The notes beneath the pieces were generated by a model. The model made no database searches. It was not told the origin of the DNA and saw only the letters and a program-made list of their open reading frames with translations. Below, piece after piece: positions 7,596-13,936 of a stretch of DNA of 15,153 nucleotides (position 1 is the first letter of the stretch; each line of letters starts with the position of its first letter). The DNA comes from an uncultured Erysipelotrichaceae bacterium (GTDB lineage: Bacteria > Bacillota_I > Bacilli_A > Erysipelotrichales > Erysipelotrichaceae). The translations under genes and the position numbers were made by a program. The stretch is taken from contig CADCPE010000192.1 of assembly GCA_902803275.1 (NCBI GenBank), positions 1 to 15,153 of the forward strand, in the 5' to 3' direction.

Positions 7596-8538
7596 GGAAC
7601 TAAATAAACGGGTCTATGTAAGACAGATCAAGGAAGAATTCAATCTGCAGCAGATCGTCGGTTCGGATAATTCCCTGAATCGCTGGGTCATCGCTCCGGA
7701 TATCAACCGTCCGGGTCTTGAGCTTTCAGGATACCTGGAATCAAACGACCTTAAGCGTGTCGTCATTCTGGGCAACAAGGAATACGAATACATGTCCAAG
7801 CTTGAACCGAATGTGCAGCGCCAGCGCTTTGAGATCATCACCGACTCCTATACGCCGTGCATCATCATGTCGGAGGATTTTGAAGAACTGGACAGTCTCA
7901 ACGGTCTTTGCTATGAAAAGGATTTTCCTTTATTCAAATATGAAGGCAAGACCTATCAGCTGATCGTTGATCTGGTTTCTTTCCTTTCGGAAGAGCTGGG
8001 ACCGACCGACAATGTCTACGGCGTCATGATGAACATCTATGGCCGTGGCATAATGATCACCGGCAAGTCCGGCATCGGTAAATCCGAACTGGCGCTGGAT
8101 CTGATCAACAGGGGACACATGCTGGTGGCGGACGACAGGATCGATGTCACCAGAGTCCACAACTCGATCAACTGTACGGCTCCAGGTCTATTGAAGAGGA
8201 TGCTGGAGATCAGAGGTATCGGCATCGTGGATGTCACCAGGATGTTTGGTGCCAACGCCTATCTGAACAAGTGCCCGCTTGATTTTGTCATCAAGCTGGT
8301 CAAATATGATGAAAGCATCGATACCGACAGACTTAATCCCATGAATGATACGATGGATATCCTGGGTCTGCAGATCCCGATGCTGACGATACCTATCACT
8401 GAAGGCAAATCGCTTTCAGTAATCATCGAAGCAGCTGTTTCAACATATCTGCTCAATGCGCTGGGCTTCAATTCCAACGAAGATTTCAAGCGCCGTTACC
8501 GTGAAGAACTGCTGCGCAAAGGAGGAAAAACACTATGA
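7585..8538 (+). CDS. hprK: HPr kinase/phosphorylase HprK with an active-site substitution
   Basis: HprK/P phosphorylates HPr on Ser46 using ATP or pyrophosphate and removes that phosphate by phosphorolysis, releasing pyrophosphate. It controls carbon catabolite repression. The 317-residue product has the N-terminal domain with RPGLELSGY, the P-loop GKSGIGKS (160-167), the Asp pair D183-D184 (LVADD) and the family signature IRGIGIVDVTRMFG. Aligning the P-loop with Lactobacillus casei HprK gives an offset of +5. By that count the conserved His140 is replaced by Y145 (VYGVMMNIYG). The usual RPGRN loop near the C-terminus reads TEGKS. The ATG at 7585 overlaps the uvrA stop by 11 bases and has only a weak ribosome binding site, so it probably relies on coupling to uvrA. 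Identity is secure, but dual activity is not. Confidence 0.93.
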   Translation: MANEELNKRVYVRQIKEEFNLQQIVGSDNSLNRWVIAPDINRPGLELSGYLESNDLKRVVILGNKEYEYMSKLEPNVQRQRFEIITDSYTPCIIMSEDFEELDSLNGLCYEKDFPLFKYEGKTYQLIVDLVSFLSEELGPTDNVYGVMMNIYGRGIMITGKSGIGKSELALDLINRGHMLVADDRIDVTRVHNSINCTAPGLLKRMLEIRGIGIVDVTRMFGANAYLNKCPLDFVIKLVKYDESIDTDRLNPMNDTMDILGLQIPMLTIPITEGKSLSVIIEAAVSTYLLNALGFNSNEDFKRRYREELLRKGGKTL

Positions 8539-9995
8539 GTTTCTTTCCAAACCCTCAGACATTCGTTTCTTTTTCCATCGGTACTTTGACTTTTGACATC
8601 AGATGGTATGCAATGCTTATCCTGACAGGAGCCTTCATTGCCTATCTGGTGATGAGAAAAAATCTGAAAGAGACACGTTACTTCGATATGGATTTCTTTG
8701 ATTCCATATTCGTCTATACTCTCTGGGCAGGGATCATCGGAGCCAGAATCTGGTTCTGCGTATTCTACGATTTCAAATACTACTTCAGCAATCCTGCGGC
8801 GATCATCAGAGTCTGGGACGGCGGACTGGCGATTCAGGGCGGTCTGGTATTTGGAGCACTGTTTGCCTATTTCTATTGCCGAAAGAAGCACTATTCATTC
8901 TTGATGCTGGCTGATAACGTCCTGCCGGAAGTATTGATCGGTCAGGCTGTAGGAAGATGGGGCAATTTTGTAAACAAGGAATGTCATGGTGCAGAAGTTA
9001 ATGAAGAATACTTCAACGGGATCCTTTCTTTCCTGAAAGAAGGCATGTATATAAACGGACACTATTATGAACCGTTGTTCTTCTATGAATCATTGCTGTG
9101 TATCCTGGGTTTCTGTTTGATCTATTTCGTTTTAAGAAGATATCAGAACAAGCGTGGCGATCTCGCCTGGGCTTATATGATGTGGTACGGTGTCATCCGT
9201 TTCTTCATTGAAGCAAGGAGAACCGACTCACTTTATCTGGGCAATCTCAAAATGGCTCAGCTTACTTCGATCACTTTTCTTATCGTCGGACTTCTCGGCT
9301 ATATCGGCATCCTTGATCGATTCATCAAAAAGCAAAAACCGACTCTGATCTTTGATTTTGACGGCACTCTGGTGGATACCAGAGAAAGCATCACTGAGGC
9401 TTACCGTCATCTGTTCAGAAAGTATTCCGACGAGTCGAAGTTCACCGATGAGATCAGAAACGAGATCATCGGACCGGCTTTAAGAGATCTTTTCCCTAAA
9501 TACTTTCCAGGCGTAGATTACGATACGCTCTACAAGGATTACCGTGAAAGACAAAGCGAGGTCTCAAAGACAGCCAACCATCCTACAGAACACTCCGTTG
9601 AGCTTCTGAAATCCCTTCATGAGCAGGGCTATCATATCGGCATCGTTTCCACAAGATCCAAGGAAGGAATTGAAGGAATTCTCGATACTTTCGGATTAAG
9701 GGAATATGTCGACGACATCTGCGGATTAAAGGAAGTCACGAATCTCAAACCGGATCCTGAAGGGATCTTCTATCTTGTCAACCGCAACAACTGGGAACAT
9801 GATACGGTCATGATCGGCGACTCTTTGATGGACATAGGCTGCGGCAGCAACTACGGTGCCTATACGGTCGCCTATATCTCTGATCCGCAAAGAGAAGAAG
9901 AGCTGAAGAAAGCCGCAAACGAAACAATCGTCTCCATGGATGAGCTTTACGGGATCCTGAATAAGGACATCAGTTTTACCTACAATAAAAAATAG
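8535..9995 (+). CDS. lgt-ppaX: Fusion of prolipoprotein diacylglyceryl transferase (Lgt) and PpaX-like HAD pyrophosphatase
   Basis: This is a single 486-residue ORF. Residues 1 to about 264 are Lgt, the membrane enzyme that moves diacylglyceryl from phosphatidylglycerol to lipobox cysteines. Visible are W24-Y25, GRWGNFVNKE (R141, N144, E149), R222 and E226, and the RTDSLYLG end. Q101 replaces the His seen in WxGGxxxHGG of other Lgts. From about residue 268 comes a HAD phosphatase: DFDGT (D274, D276), S372/T373, K405 in KPDPEG and GDSLMD (D429, D433). IIGPALRDLF and EQGYHIGIVST resemble PpaX. The B. subtilis hprK-lgt operon carries ppaX as a separate gene, which supports this call. Phosphoglycolate phosphatase is the alternative. 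The start overlaps the hprK stop (ATGA) behind a strong AAAGGAGG (8518-8525). No stop or start with ribosome binding site lies at the junction. Confidence 0.93.
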   Translation: MSFFPNPQTFVSFSIGTLTFDIRWYAMLILTGAFIAYLVMRKNLKETRYFDMDFFDSIFVYTLWAGIIGARIWFCVFYDFKYYFSNPAAIIRVWDGGLAIQGGLVFGALFAYFYCRKKHYSFLMLADNVLPEVLIGQAVGRWGNFVNKECHGAEVNEEYFNGILSFLKEGMYINGHYYEPLFFYESLLCILGFCLIYFVLRRYQNKRGDLAWAYMMWYGVIRFFIEARRTDSLYLGNLKMAQLTSITFLIVGLLGYIGILDRFIKKQKPTLIFDFDGTLVDTRESITEAYRHLFRKYSDESKFTDEIRNEIIGPALRDLFPKYFPGVDYDTLYKDYRERQSEVSKTANHPTEHSVELLKSLHEQGYHIGIVSTRSKEGIEGILDTFGLREYVDDICGLKEVTNLKPDPEGIFYLVNRNNWEHDTVMIGDSLMDIGCGSNYGAYTVAYISDPQREEELKKAANETIVSMDELYGILNKDISFTYNKK

Positions 9996-10014
9996 AGAGA
10001 TTTCTCTATTTTTT
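9987..10014 (+). terminator. Intrinsic terminator of the lgt operon
   Basis: AAAAAATAGAGA (9987-9998), loop GATT (9999-10002) and TCTCTATTTTTT (10003-10014) form a perfect 12-bp stem ending in a T6 run. The operon's TAG stop codon (9993-9995) is inside the 5' arm. Confidence 0.88.
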
Positions 10015-10038
10015 GTTATATATAGTTGCATATATGAG

Positions 10039-10062
10039 TATAATAGGGAAAGGATACGGAGG
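10039..10062 (+). promoter_or_regulatory. -10 box and ribosome binding site of upp
   Basis: TATAAT at 10039-10044, with a TG three to four bases upstream, is the likely -10. It would give a leader of about 17 nt. GGAGG at 10058-10062 lies five bases before the ATG at 10068. No convincing -35, PyrR-binding structure or attenuator is seen in this short leader. Confidence 0.65.
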
Positions 10063-10067
10063 TATTT

Positions 10068-10688
10068 ATGGTTACAGTATTAAATCACCCACTCATCACA
10101 CACAAGCTGGCAATCATGCGCATGGAGGAAACAGGACACAAGGATTTCCGGGAGAACCTTGACGAGATCGCTTCTTTAATGGCCTATGAAGTATGCCGTG
10201 ATCTGCCGGTCAAAGATGTAACAGTAAAAACACCGATGGGTTTATGCAATACAAAGATGCTGGATACGGAAGTCATTCTGGTACCGATCTTAAGAGCAGG
10301 CATGGGCCTGGTCAACGGCATCATGGACCTGATGCCTACCGCCAAGGTCGGCTTCATCGGCCTGTACCGCGATGAGAAGACTCTGGAACCTGTTGAATAT
10401 TTTGCGAAGTTTCCTAAGGAACTCACCGAAGGGATCGTCCTTGTTCTGGACCCGATGCTGGCAACAGGCGGAAGTGCGATCGCCGCAGTCGACATGATCA
10501 AAAAAAGAGGTGCCAAAAACATCAAGATGGTATGTCTGGTCGGTGCTCCTGAAGGCGTTAACGCCTTTGAAAAGGCTCATCCGGATGTCGATCTTTACAT
10601 GGCTGCCCTGGATGATCATCTAAATGAGATCGGCTACATCGTTCCGGGTCTGGGCGATGCCGGCGACAGGATCTACGGGACCAAATAA
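10068..10688 (+). CDS. upp: Uracil phosphoribosyltransferase
   Basis: Upp makes UMP from uracil and PRPP in pyrimidine salvage. The 206-residue product has the normal length for the family and runs collinearly with it. It starts with NHPLITHKLAIMR, and VPILRAGMGLVNG follows. The PRPP-binding loop is LDPMLATGGSA (near 128-138), and the uracil-binding C-terminal segment YIVPGLGDAGDRIYGTK is present. The start has a GGAGG five bases upstream. The gene is monocistronic, lying between the lgt operon terminator and its own large hairpin. It is also useful for salvaging uracil released by a nucleoside hydrolase such as the one encoded at 1361. Confidence 0.97.
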   Translation: MVTVLNHPLITHKLAIMRMEETGHKDFRENLDEIASLMAYEVCRDLPVKDVTVKTPMGLCNTKMLDTEVILVPILRAGMGLVNGIMDLMPTAKVGFIGLYRDEKTLEPVEYFAKFPKELTEGIVLVLDPMLATGGSAIAAVDMIKKRGAKNIKMVCLVGAPEGVNAFEKAHPDVDLYMAALDDHLNEIGYIVPGLGDAGDRIYGTK

Positions 10689-10690
10689 TC

Positions 10691-10753
10691 AAAAAAAGGG
10701 ACTGCCTGAGTCCTGATGATCAGATGATCATCTATAGGCTCATCGTCCCTTTT
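10691..10753. terminator. Large three-tier hairpin acting as bidirectional terminator
   Basis: The outer stem is AAAAGGGAC (10694-10702) with GTCCCTTTT (10745-10753). A middle stem pairs GCCT (10704-10707) with AGGC (10736-10739). An apical stem pairs GATGATCA (10715-10722) with TGATCATC (10725-10732). There is an A7 run on one side and a TTTTATTTT run on the other, so it can stop both upp (+) and the small membrane protein gene (-). It is longer and more complex than the other terminators in the window. Confidence 0.75.
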
Positions 10754-11099
10754 ATTTTACTTTCAGCTTTTTTAAAGCGCCTTTATTTCTGATCGCTGCG
10801 CTAGTGATCGATTCGGCTATTGAATACTTCTTCTTCCGGTTTTTTCTTACGTCTTTCGCAAAGCCGAAGATCGCCAGCACTGCCAGCACAAATGAATAGC
10901 TGTCCTTGCTTTGAGAGATCCTTTCGATTTTGGCCGATGCGTCGTTTATTCCGCTGCCGATGGATTCAAGCTTCGGATTCAGCTGTTTCAGATGCTTTGA
11001 AAAAGTGAACACCTTCATCAGAAGGACTACTGTCACAGCAATGATCGCGGCTATAAGCGGGATATAGACATAGATTGAATACTGCTTTATTATCTCCAT
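10752..11099 (-). CDS. Small membrane protein of unknown function
   Basis: I do not recognise this 115-residue protein. It has a strong N-terminal membrane segment (about 9-31, IYVYIPLIAAIIAVTVVLLM). A polar stretch with heptad-like spacing follows (about 35-65, HLKQLNPKLESIGSGIND), then a second hydrophobic patch (SYSFVLAVLAIFGFAK, about 67-82) and a very basic tail rich in Lys and Arg. The layout recalls DUF948-like or other membrane-anchored coiled-coil proteins, but no diagnostic motif is present. It follows yigZ on the same strand after only four bases (11100-11103), so the two are co-transcribed. Its stop lies in the shared terminator. Codon use looks like that of its neighbours. Confidence 0.7.
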   Translation of the reverse strand: MEIIKQYSIYVYIPLIAAIIAVTVVLLMKVFTFSKHLKQLNPKLESIGSGINDASAKIERISQSKDSYSFVLAVLAIFGFAKDVRKNRKKKYSIAESITSAAIRNKGALKKLKVK

Positions 11100-11103
11100 G
11101 CTT

Positions 11104-11700
11104 CTATTTTACTACCTTTTCGATCGTTTTTTCGCCGATAAGTTCAGGTTCAAGCCCTTTGGTGTATTCTTTTATTGTTTCGAGCTTTTTCTCATCATCC
11201 AGAGCGAAGACAAAACAGACATCCTCATCATAGCTGATATCATCGATGATCGCGTTTTTTCTCAGGTAGTGTTCGATCCGGTTGGCGGTTTCATAGGAAA
11301 GCCTGAGTTCATAGAGGGGGTAGCTGTATTCCTCGACGATCACAGCCTTCTTGATGCATTCGCTTACAGCGCTTGAGTAGGCTCTGATCAGTCCTCCGGC
11401 TCCCAGCTTGATCCCTCCGAAATAGCGCACGACCAGGGCACACATCCGGTTCAGATCATTCATTTTCAAAGCATTCAGGATCGGAGCTCCGGCAGTTCCG
11501 GCCGGTTCTCCGTCGTCGGAGGATCGCTGGATATTATCACAGATCATTGCCGAGCACACGTGGGTCGCATCATAATGCTTCTTTCTGATCGCTGAGAGGT
11601 ATTCGCGATACTCTTCTTCGCTTTCGATCCGCTTCATATAGCATATGAAACGGGATTTTTCAATGGTGATCGTATTGATTTCTTCTTTGGCGAAATACAT
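11104..11700 (-). CDS. yigZ: YigZ/IMPACT-family protein (UPF0029)
   Basis: The 198-residue product is close to the length of E. coli YigZ. The N-terminal IMPACT/UPF0029 domain has its hallmarks: EKSRFICYMKRIESEEE, SSDDGEPAGTAGAPIL (about 60-75) and VVRYFGGIKLGAGGLIRAYS. The C-terminal 75 residues form the smaller ferredoxin-like domain of the bacterial members. Eukaryotic IMPACT modulates Gcn2 signalling. The bacterial function is not settled. The frame stays open up to 11865, but the homologous protein begins at the ATG at 11700 (MYFAKEEINTI). A TACAAT -10 ends six bases before that ATG, so the mRNA is probably leaderless. The AGAGGT between box and start is too close to work as a normal ribosome binding site. 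Confidence 0.9.
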   Translation of the reverse strand: MYFAKEEINTITIEKSRFICYMKRIESEEEYREYLSAIRKKHYDATHVCSAMICDNIQRSSDDGEPAGTAGAPILNALKMNDLNRMCALVVRYFGGIKLGAGGLIRAYSSAVSECIKKAVIVEEYSYPLYELRLSYETANRIEHYLRKNAIIDDISYDEDVCFVFALDDEKKLETIKEYTKGLEPELIGEKTIEKVVK

Positions 11701-11706
11701 ACCTCT

Positions 11707-11712
11707 ATTGTA
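11707..11712 (-). promoter_or_regulatory. -10 box of the yigZ operon (leaderless)
   Basis: TACAAT on the - strand (11712 down to 11707) is followed by six bases and the ATG at 11700. This is the same spacing as at the TraB and HD genes. A weak -35 (TTTCCA, 11736 down to 11731, 4/6) lies 18 bp upstream. Confidence 0.6.
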
Positions 11713-11721
11713 GAAAAATTG

Positions 11722-11744
11722 TGATAAAATTGGAAACTGTGAGG
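11722..11744 (+). promoter_or_regulatory. Extended -10 and ribosome binding site of the 45-residue ORF
   Basis: TGA then TAAAAT (11725-11730) fits an extended -10. RNA would start near 11737. GAGG at 11741-11744 lies eight bases before the ATG at 11753. The divergent yigZ promoter lies just upstream. Confidence 0.5.
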
Positions 11745-11752
11745 TTTGAAAT

Positions 11753-11890
11753 ATGCGCAGTTTAGAAGAAATTTTATCAGAACTCAATGCCGCCGAAAAG
11801 GAATACGAAAACAAATGCCACAAGTACGGTATCGAGGAAACAGTCAAAAAGAAAAGAAGTGGCAATAATCATGAAGAAGGCAAAGAATAA
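11753..11890 (+). CDS. Small 45-residue charged protein of unknown function
   Basis: A short ORF reads MRSLEEILSELNAAEKEYEN, then a segment with one Cys and one His (KCHKYG), and ends in a Lys/Glu-rich tail. It has no signal peptide or membrane segment. The first 20 residues could form an amphipathic helix. I do not recognise a family. Support for a real gene: it has an extended -10 and a GAGG ribosome binding site, and it fills the gap between the yigZ promoter and the pgk promoter. It also ends exactly at its own intrinsic terminator, whose loop holds the TAA stop. The gene could instead be a transcribed small RNA carrying a chance ORF. Confidence 0.6.
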   Translation: MRSLEEILSELNAAEKEYENKCHKYGIEETVKKKRSGNNHEEGKE

Positions 11891-11901
11891 GCCTTCTTTT
11901 T
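11873..11901 (+). terminator. Terminator overlapping the end of the 45-residue ORF
   Basis: AAGAAGGC (11874-11881) pairs with GCCTTCTT (11891-11898) around a nine-base loop that contains the TAA stop. A T5 run (11897-11901) follows. It separates the small ORF from pgk. Confidence 0.75.
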
Positions 11902-11905
11902 GTTA

Positions 11906-11930
11906 TATAATTATCTTGTAATTCAGGAGG
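11906..11930 (+). promoter_or_regulatory. -10 box and ribosome binding site of the pgk-tpiA-eno cluster
   Basis: TATAAT (11906-11911) lies just after the preceding terminator. RNA would start near 11918. AGGAGG (11925-11930) is an excellent ribosome binding site, 11 bases before the ATG at 11942. It rules out the in-frame TTG at 11900. The expected -35 position falls inside the terminator and is poor. No CcpA-type cre site is seen. Confidence 0.7.
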
Positions 11931-11941
11931 AAAGTTTTGTT

Positions 11942-13162
11942 ATGGCTAAAAAGCTAGTTACAGATTTAGATGTGGCCGGTAAGAAGGTCATCGTCAGAGT
12001 TGACTTCAACGTTCCACACAAGGGCGATGTGATCACTGATGACAACAGAGTTGTCGCTGCATTGCCGACGATCAAGTATTTGCTTGAAAACAACGCAAAA
12101 GTGATCTTGCTGTCTCACTTAGGAAAGATCGACTACAAGAAAACTGAAGAAGAGATCGCAGAAGCCAAGAAGAAGAATGATATGGCTATCGTTGCAAAGT
12201 GCCTGCAGGCTCATCTGCCAGACAATAAGGTCATCTTCGTCGATGCTACTAGAGGTGCTGCGCTTGAAGATGCTGTCGCTGCAATGAAAGAGTGCGAAGT
12301 AGTTCTGATGCAGGATACCAGATATGAAAAGGGCGAATCAAAAAATGATGAAGAGCTTGGCAAGTATTGGGCTTCATTAGGCGATCTGTTTGTTGAAGAT
12401 GCCTTCGGTTCAGTACATAGAGCTCATGCTTCTACAGTAGGCATTCCTACACACCTTCCAAGTGCTGCAGGTTTCCTGGTAGAAAAGGAACTGAAGTTCC
12501 TGGGCGATGCCGTTGAAAATCCGGTAAGACCGTTTGTAGGTATCTTGGGTGGTGCCAAGGTTGCAGATAAGCTTAAAGTCATCGACAACCTGCTTGAAAA
12601 ATGTGATACGCTGATCATCGGCGGCGGTATGGCTTACACATTCCTGAAGGCTCAGGGTCTGGAAGTCGGCGAATCGCTGGTAGACGATGAAAAAGTGGAA
12701 TACTGTGGACAGATGCTTGAAAAAGCAAAATCTCTTAACAAGGAACTCCTGCTCCCTGTCGATACAGTCGTAGCAGACAATTTCCCTGATCCAATCGATG
12801 CTCCGATCGAAACTCAGGTAGTTGATTCTGACAAGATCCCGGCTGACAAGCAGGGTCTCGATATCGGTCCTAAGACAGCTGCTCTGTTTGCGGATAAGGT
12901 AAAACAGGCCAAGACAGTCGTATGGAACGGTCCGATGGGCGTCTTCGAAAATCCGATCCTGGCCAAAGGCACAAACGAAGTAGCCAAGGCTTTAGCGGAG
13001 ACTGAAGGCACGACGATCATCGGCGGCGGCGACTCAGCTGCAGCGATCAAGCAGTTAGGCTATGCCGACAGAGTAAGCCACGTTTCAACAGGCGGCGGCG
13101 CATCACTCGAATTCCTCGAGGGCAATGGCCTGCCTGGTGTCGATATCATTAACGAAAAATAA
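11942..13162 (+). CDS. pgk: Phosphoglycerate kinase
   Basis: Pgk makes ATP and 3-phosphoglycerate from 1,3-bisphosphoglycerate in glycolysis. The 406-residue product has the usual length. VIVRVDFNVP (R19, D21, N23), R36, H59, QDTRYEKGE, EDAFGSVHRAHAS, LGGAKVADKL, WNGPMGVFE and the glycine-rich IIGGGDSAAA with STGGGASLE are all in place. The family HLGRPxG segment reads HLGKID here, so K62 replaces a conserved Arg of the substrate-binding basic patch. It is followed by a Lys/Glu-rich stretch of about 18 residues. This may be a lineage trait. The start has an AGGAGG upstream. The next gene follows after nine bases. No gap gene precedes it, unlike the common gap-pgk order. Confidence 0.97.
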   Translation: MAKKLVTDLDVAGKKVIVRVDFNVPHKGDVITDDNRVVAALPTIKYLLENNAKVILLSHLGKIDYKKTEEEIAEAKKKNDMAIVAKCLQAHLPDNKVIFVDATRGAALEDAVAAMKECEVVLMQDTRYEKGESKNDEELGKYWASLGDLFVEDAFGSVHRAHASTVGIPTHLPSAAGFLVEKELKFLGDAVENPVRPFVGILGGAKVADKLKVIDNLLEKCDTLIIGGGMAYTFLKAQGLEVGESLVDDEKVEYCGQMLEKAKSLNKELLLPVDTVVADNFPDPIDAPIETQVVDSDKIPADKQGLDIGPKTAALFADKVKQAKTVVWNGPMGVFENPILAKGTNEVAKALAETEGTTIIGGGDSAAAIKQLGYADRVSHVSTGGGASLEFLEGNGLPGVDIINEK

Positions 13163-13171
13163 GGAGACGAT

Positions 13172-13921
13172 ATGAGAAAACCTATTATTGTTGGTAACTG
13201 GAAAATGAATAAAACTCCTTCTGAAGCTCTTGAATTCATGAAGGGTATTGAAGAAGTTCTTACCGGTAACGAAGGTGCTGACTACGGTGTCGGCGCTCCA
13301 TACGTTGATCTGGATGTCTGTGTAAAGAACGCAAAGAATCTGATCATCGCTGCTGAAAACTGCAACGAGAAGGATTCAGGCGCCTACACCGGTGAAGTAT
13401 CTGTACCGATGCTCAAGGAAGTCGGTATCACATACTGCATCATCGGCCATTCAGAAAGAAGAACCTACTATAACGAAACAAACGAGGCCTGTGCTCTTAA
13501 AGCCAAGAGACTTCTGGCCGACAACATCATTCCGATCCTGTGCATTGGTGAGACCGGAGCTGAATATGACGCCGGCAAGACTGCCGATGTAATCAAGACT
13601 CAGCTGGCTGGTTCCTTAGCCGGACTTACAGCAGAAGAAGTGGCCAAGATGGTCATCGCCTATGAACCGATCTGGGCTATCGGTACCGGCAAGTCAGCAA
13701 CCAAGGAGATCGCCGAGAACTGCTGCAGACTGGTAAGAGATACCGTTAAGGCTTTATATGATGAAACAACAGGTGAAGCTGTCAGAATCCAGTATGGCGG
13801 CTCTGTAAAACCTGACAATATTAAAGAATACATGGCTTGTGAAGATATCGATGGTGCTCTGATCGGTGGTGCTTCATTAAAAGTGGATTCATTCAAAGAA
13901 ATAATTGACGCTACGAAATAG
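13172..13921 (+). CDS. tpiA: Triosephosphate isomerase
   Basis: TpiA interconverts dihydroxyacetone phosphate and glyceraldehyde 3-phosphate. The 249-residue product has the full length of the family. Catalytic residues are visible: N9 and K11 (GNWKMN), H93 (IIGHSERR) and E165 (AYEPIWAIGTGK). The phosphate-binding IQYGGSVKPDN and GALIGGASL segments are near the C-terminus. AAGGAGA (13161-13167) is the ribosome binding site, and it begins in the pgk stop codon. The nine-base gap to pgk and the 15-base gap to eno indicate a single transcript. Codon choice looks like that of a highly expressed gene. Confidence 0.98.
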   Translation: MRKPIIVGNWKMNKTPSEALEFMKGIEEVLTGNEGADYGVGAPYVDLDVCVKNAKNLIIAAENCNEKDSGAYTGEVSVPMLKEVGITYCIIGHSERRTYYNETNEACALKAKRLLADNIIPILCIGETGAEYDAGKTADVIKTQLAGSLAGLTAEEVAKMVIAYEPIWAIGTGKSATKEIAENCCRLVRDTVKALYDETTGEAVRIQYGGSVKPDNIKEYMACEDIDGALIGGASLKVDSFKEIIDATK

Positions 13922-13936
13922 GAGGAAAAATTAAGT

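Noticed and set aside
9995..10067. Possible riboswitch or attenuator before upp
   Set aside because: The leader from the predicted RNA start is only about 17 nt, and the upstream hairpin is the lgt operon terminator.
11701..11865. Longer N-terminus for YigZ
   Set aside because: The added 55 residues lie upstream of the -10 box, overlap the 45-residue gene antisense, and are not part of the family.
11900..11941. TTG start of pgk at 11900
   Set aside because: It overlaps the TATAAT. AGGAGG and the family N-terminus point to ATG 11942.
11891..11941. cre-type operator before pgk
   Set aside because: No match to the CcpA consensus was found. The region is fully explained by terminator, -10 box and ribosome binding site.
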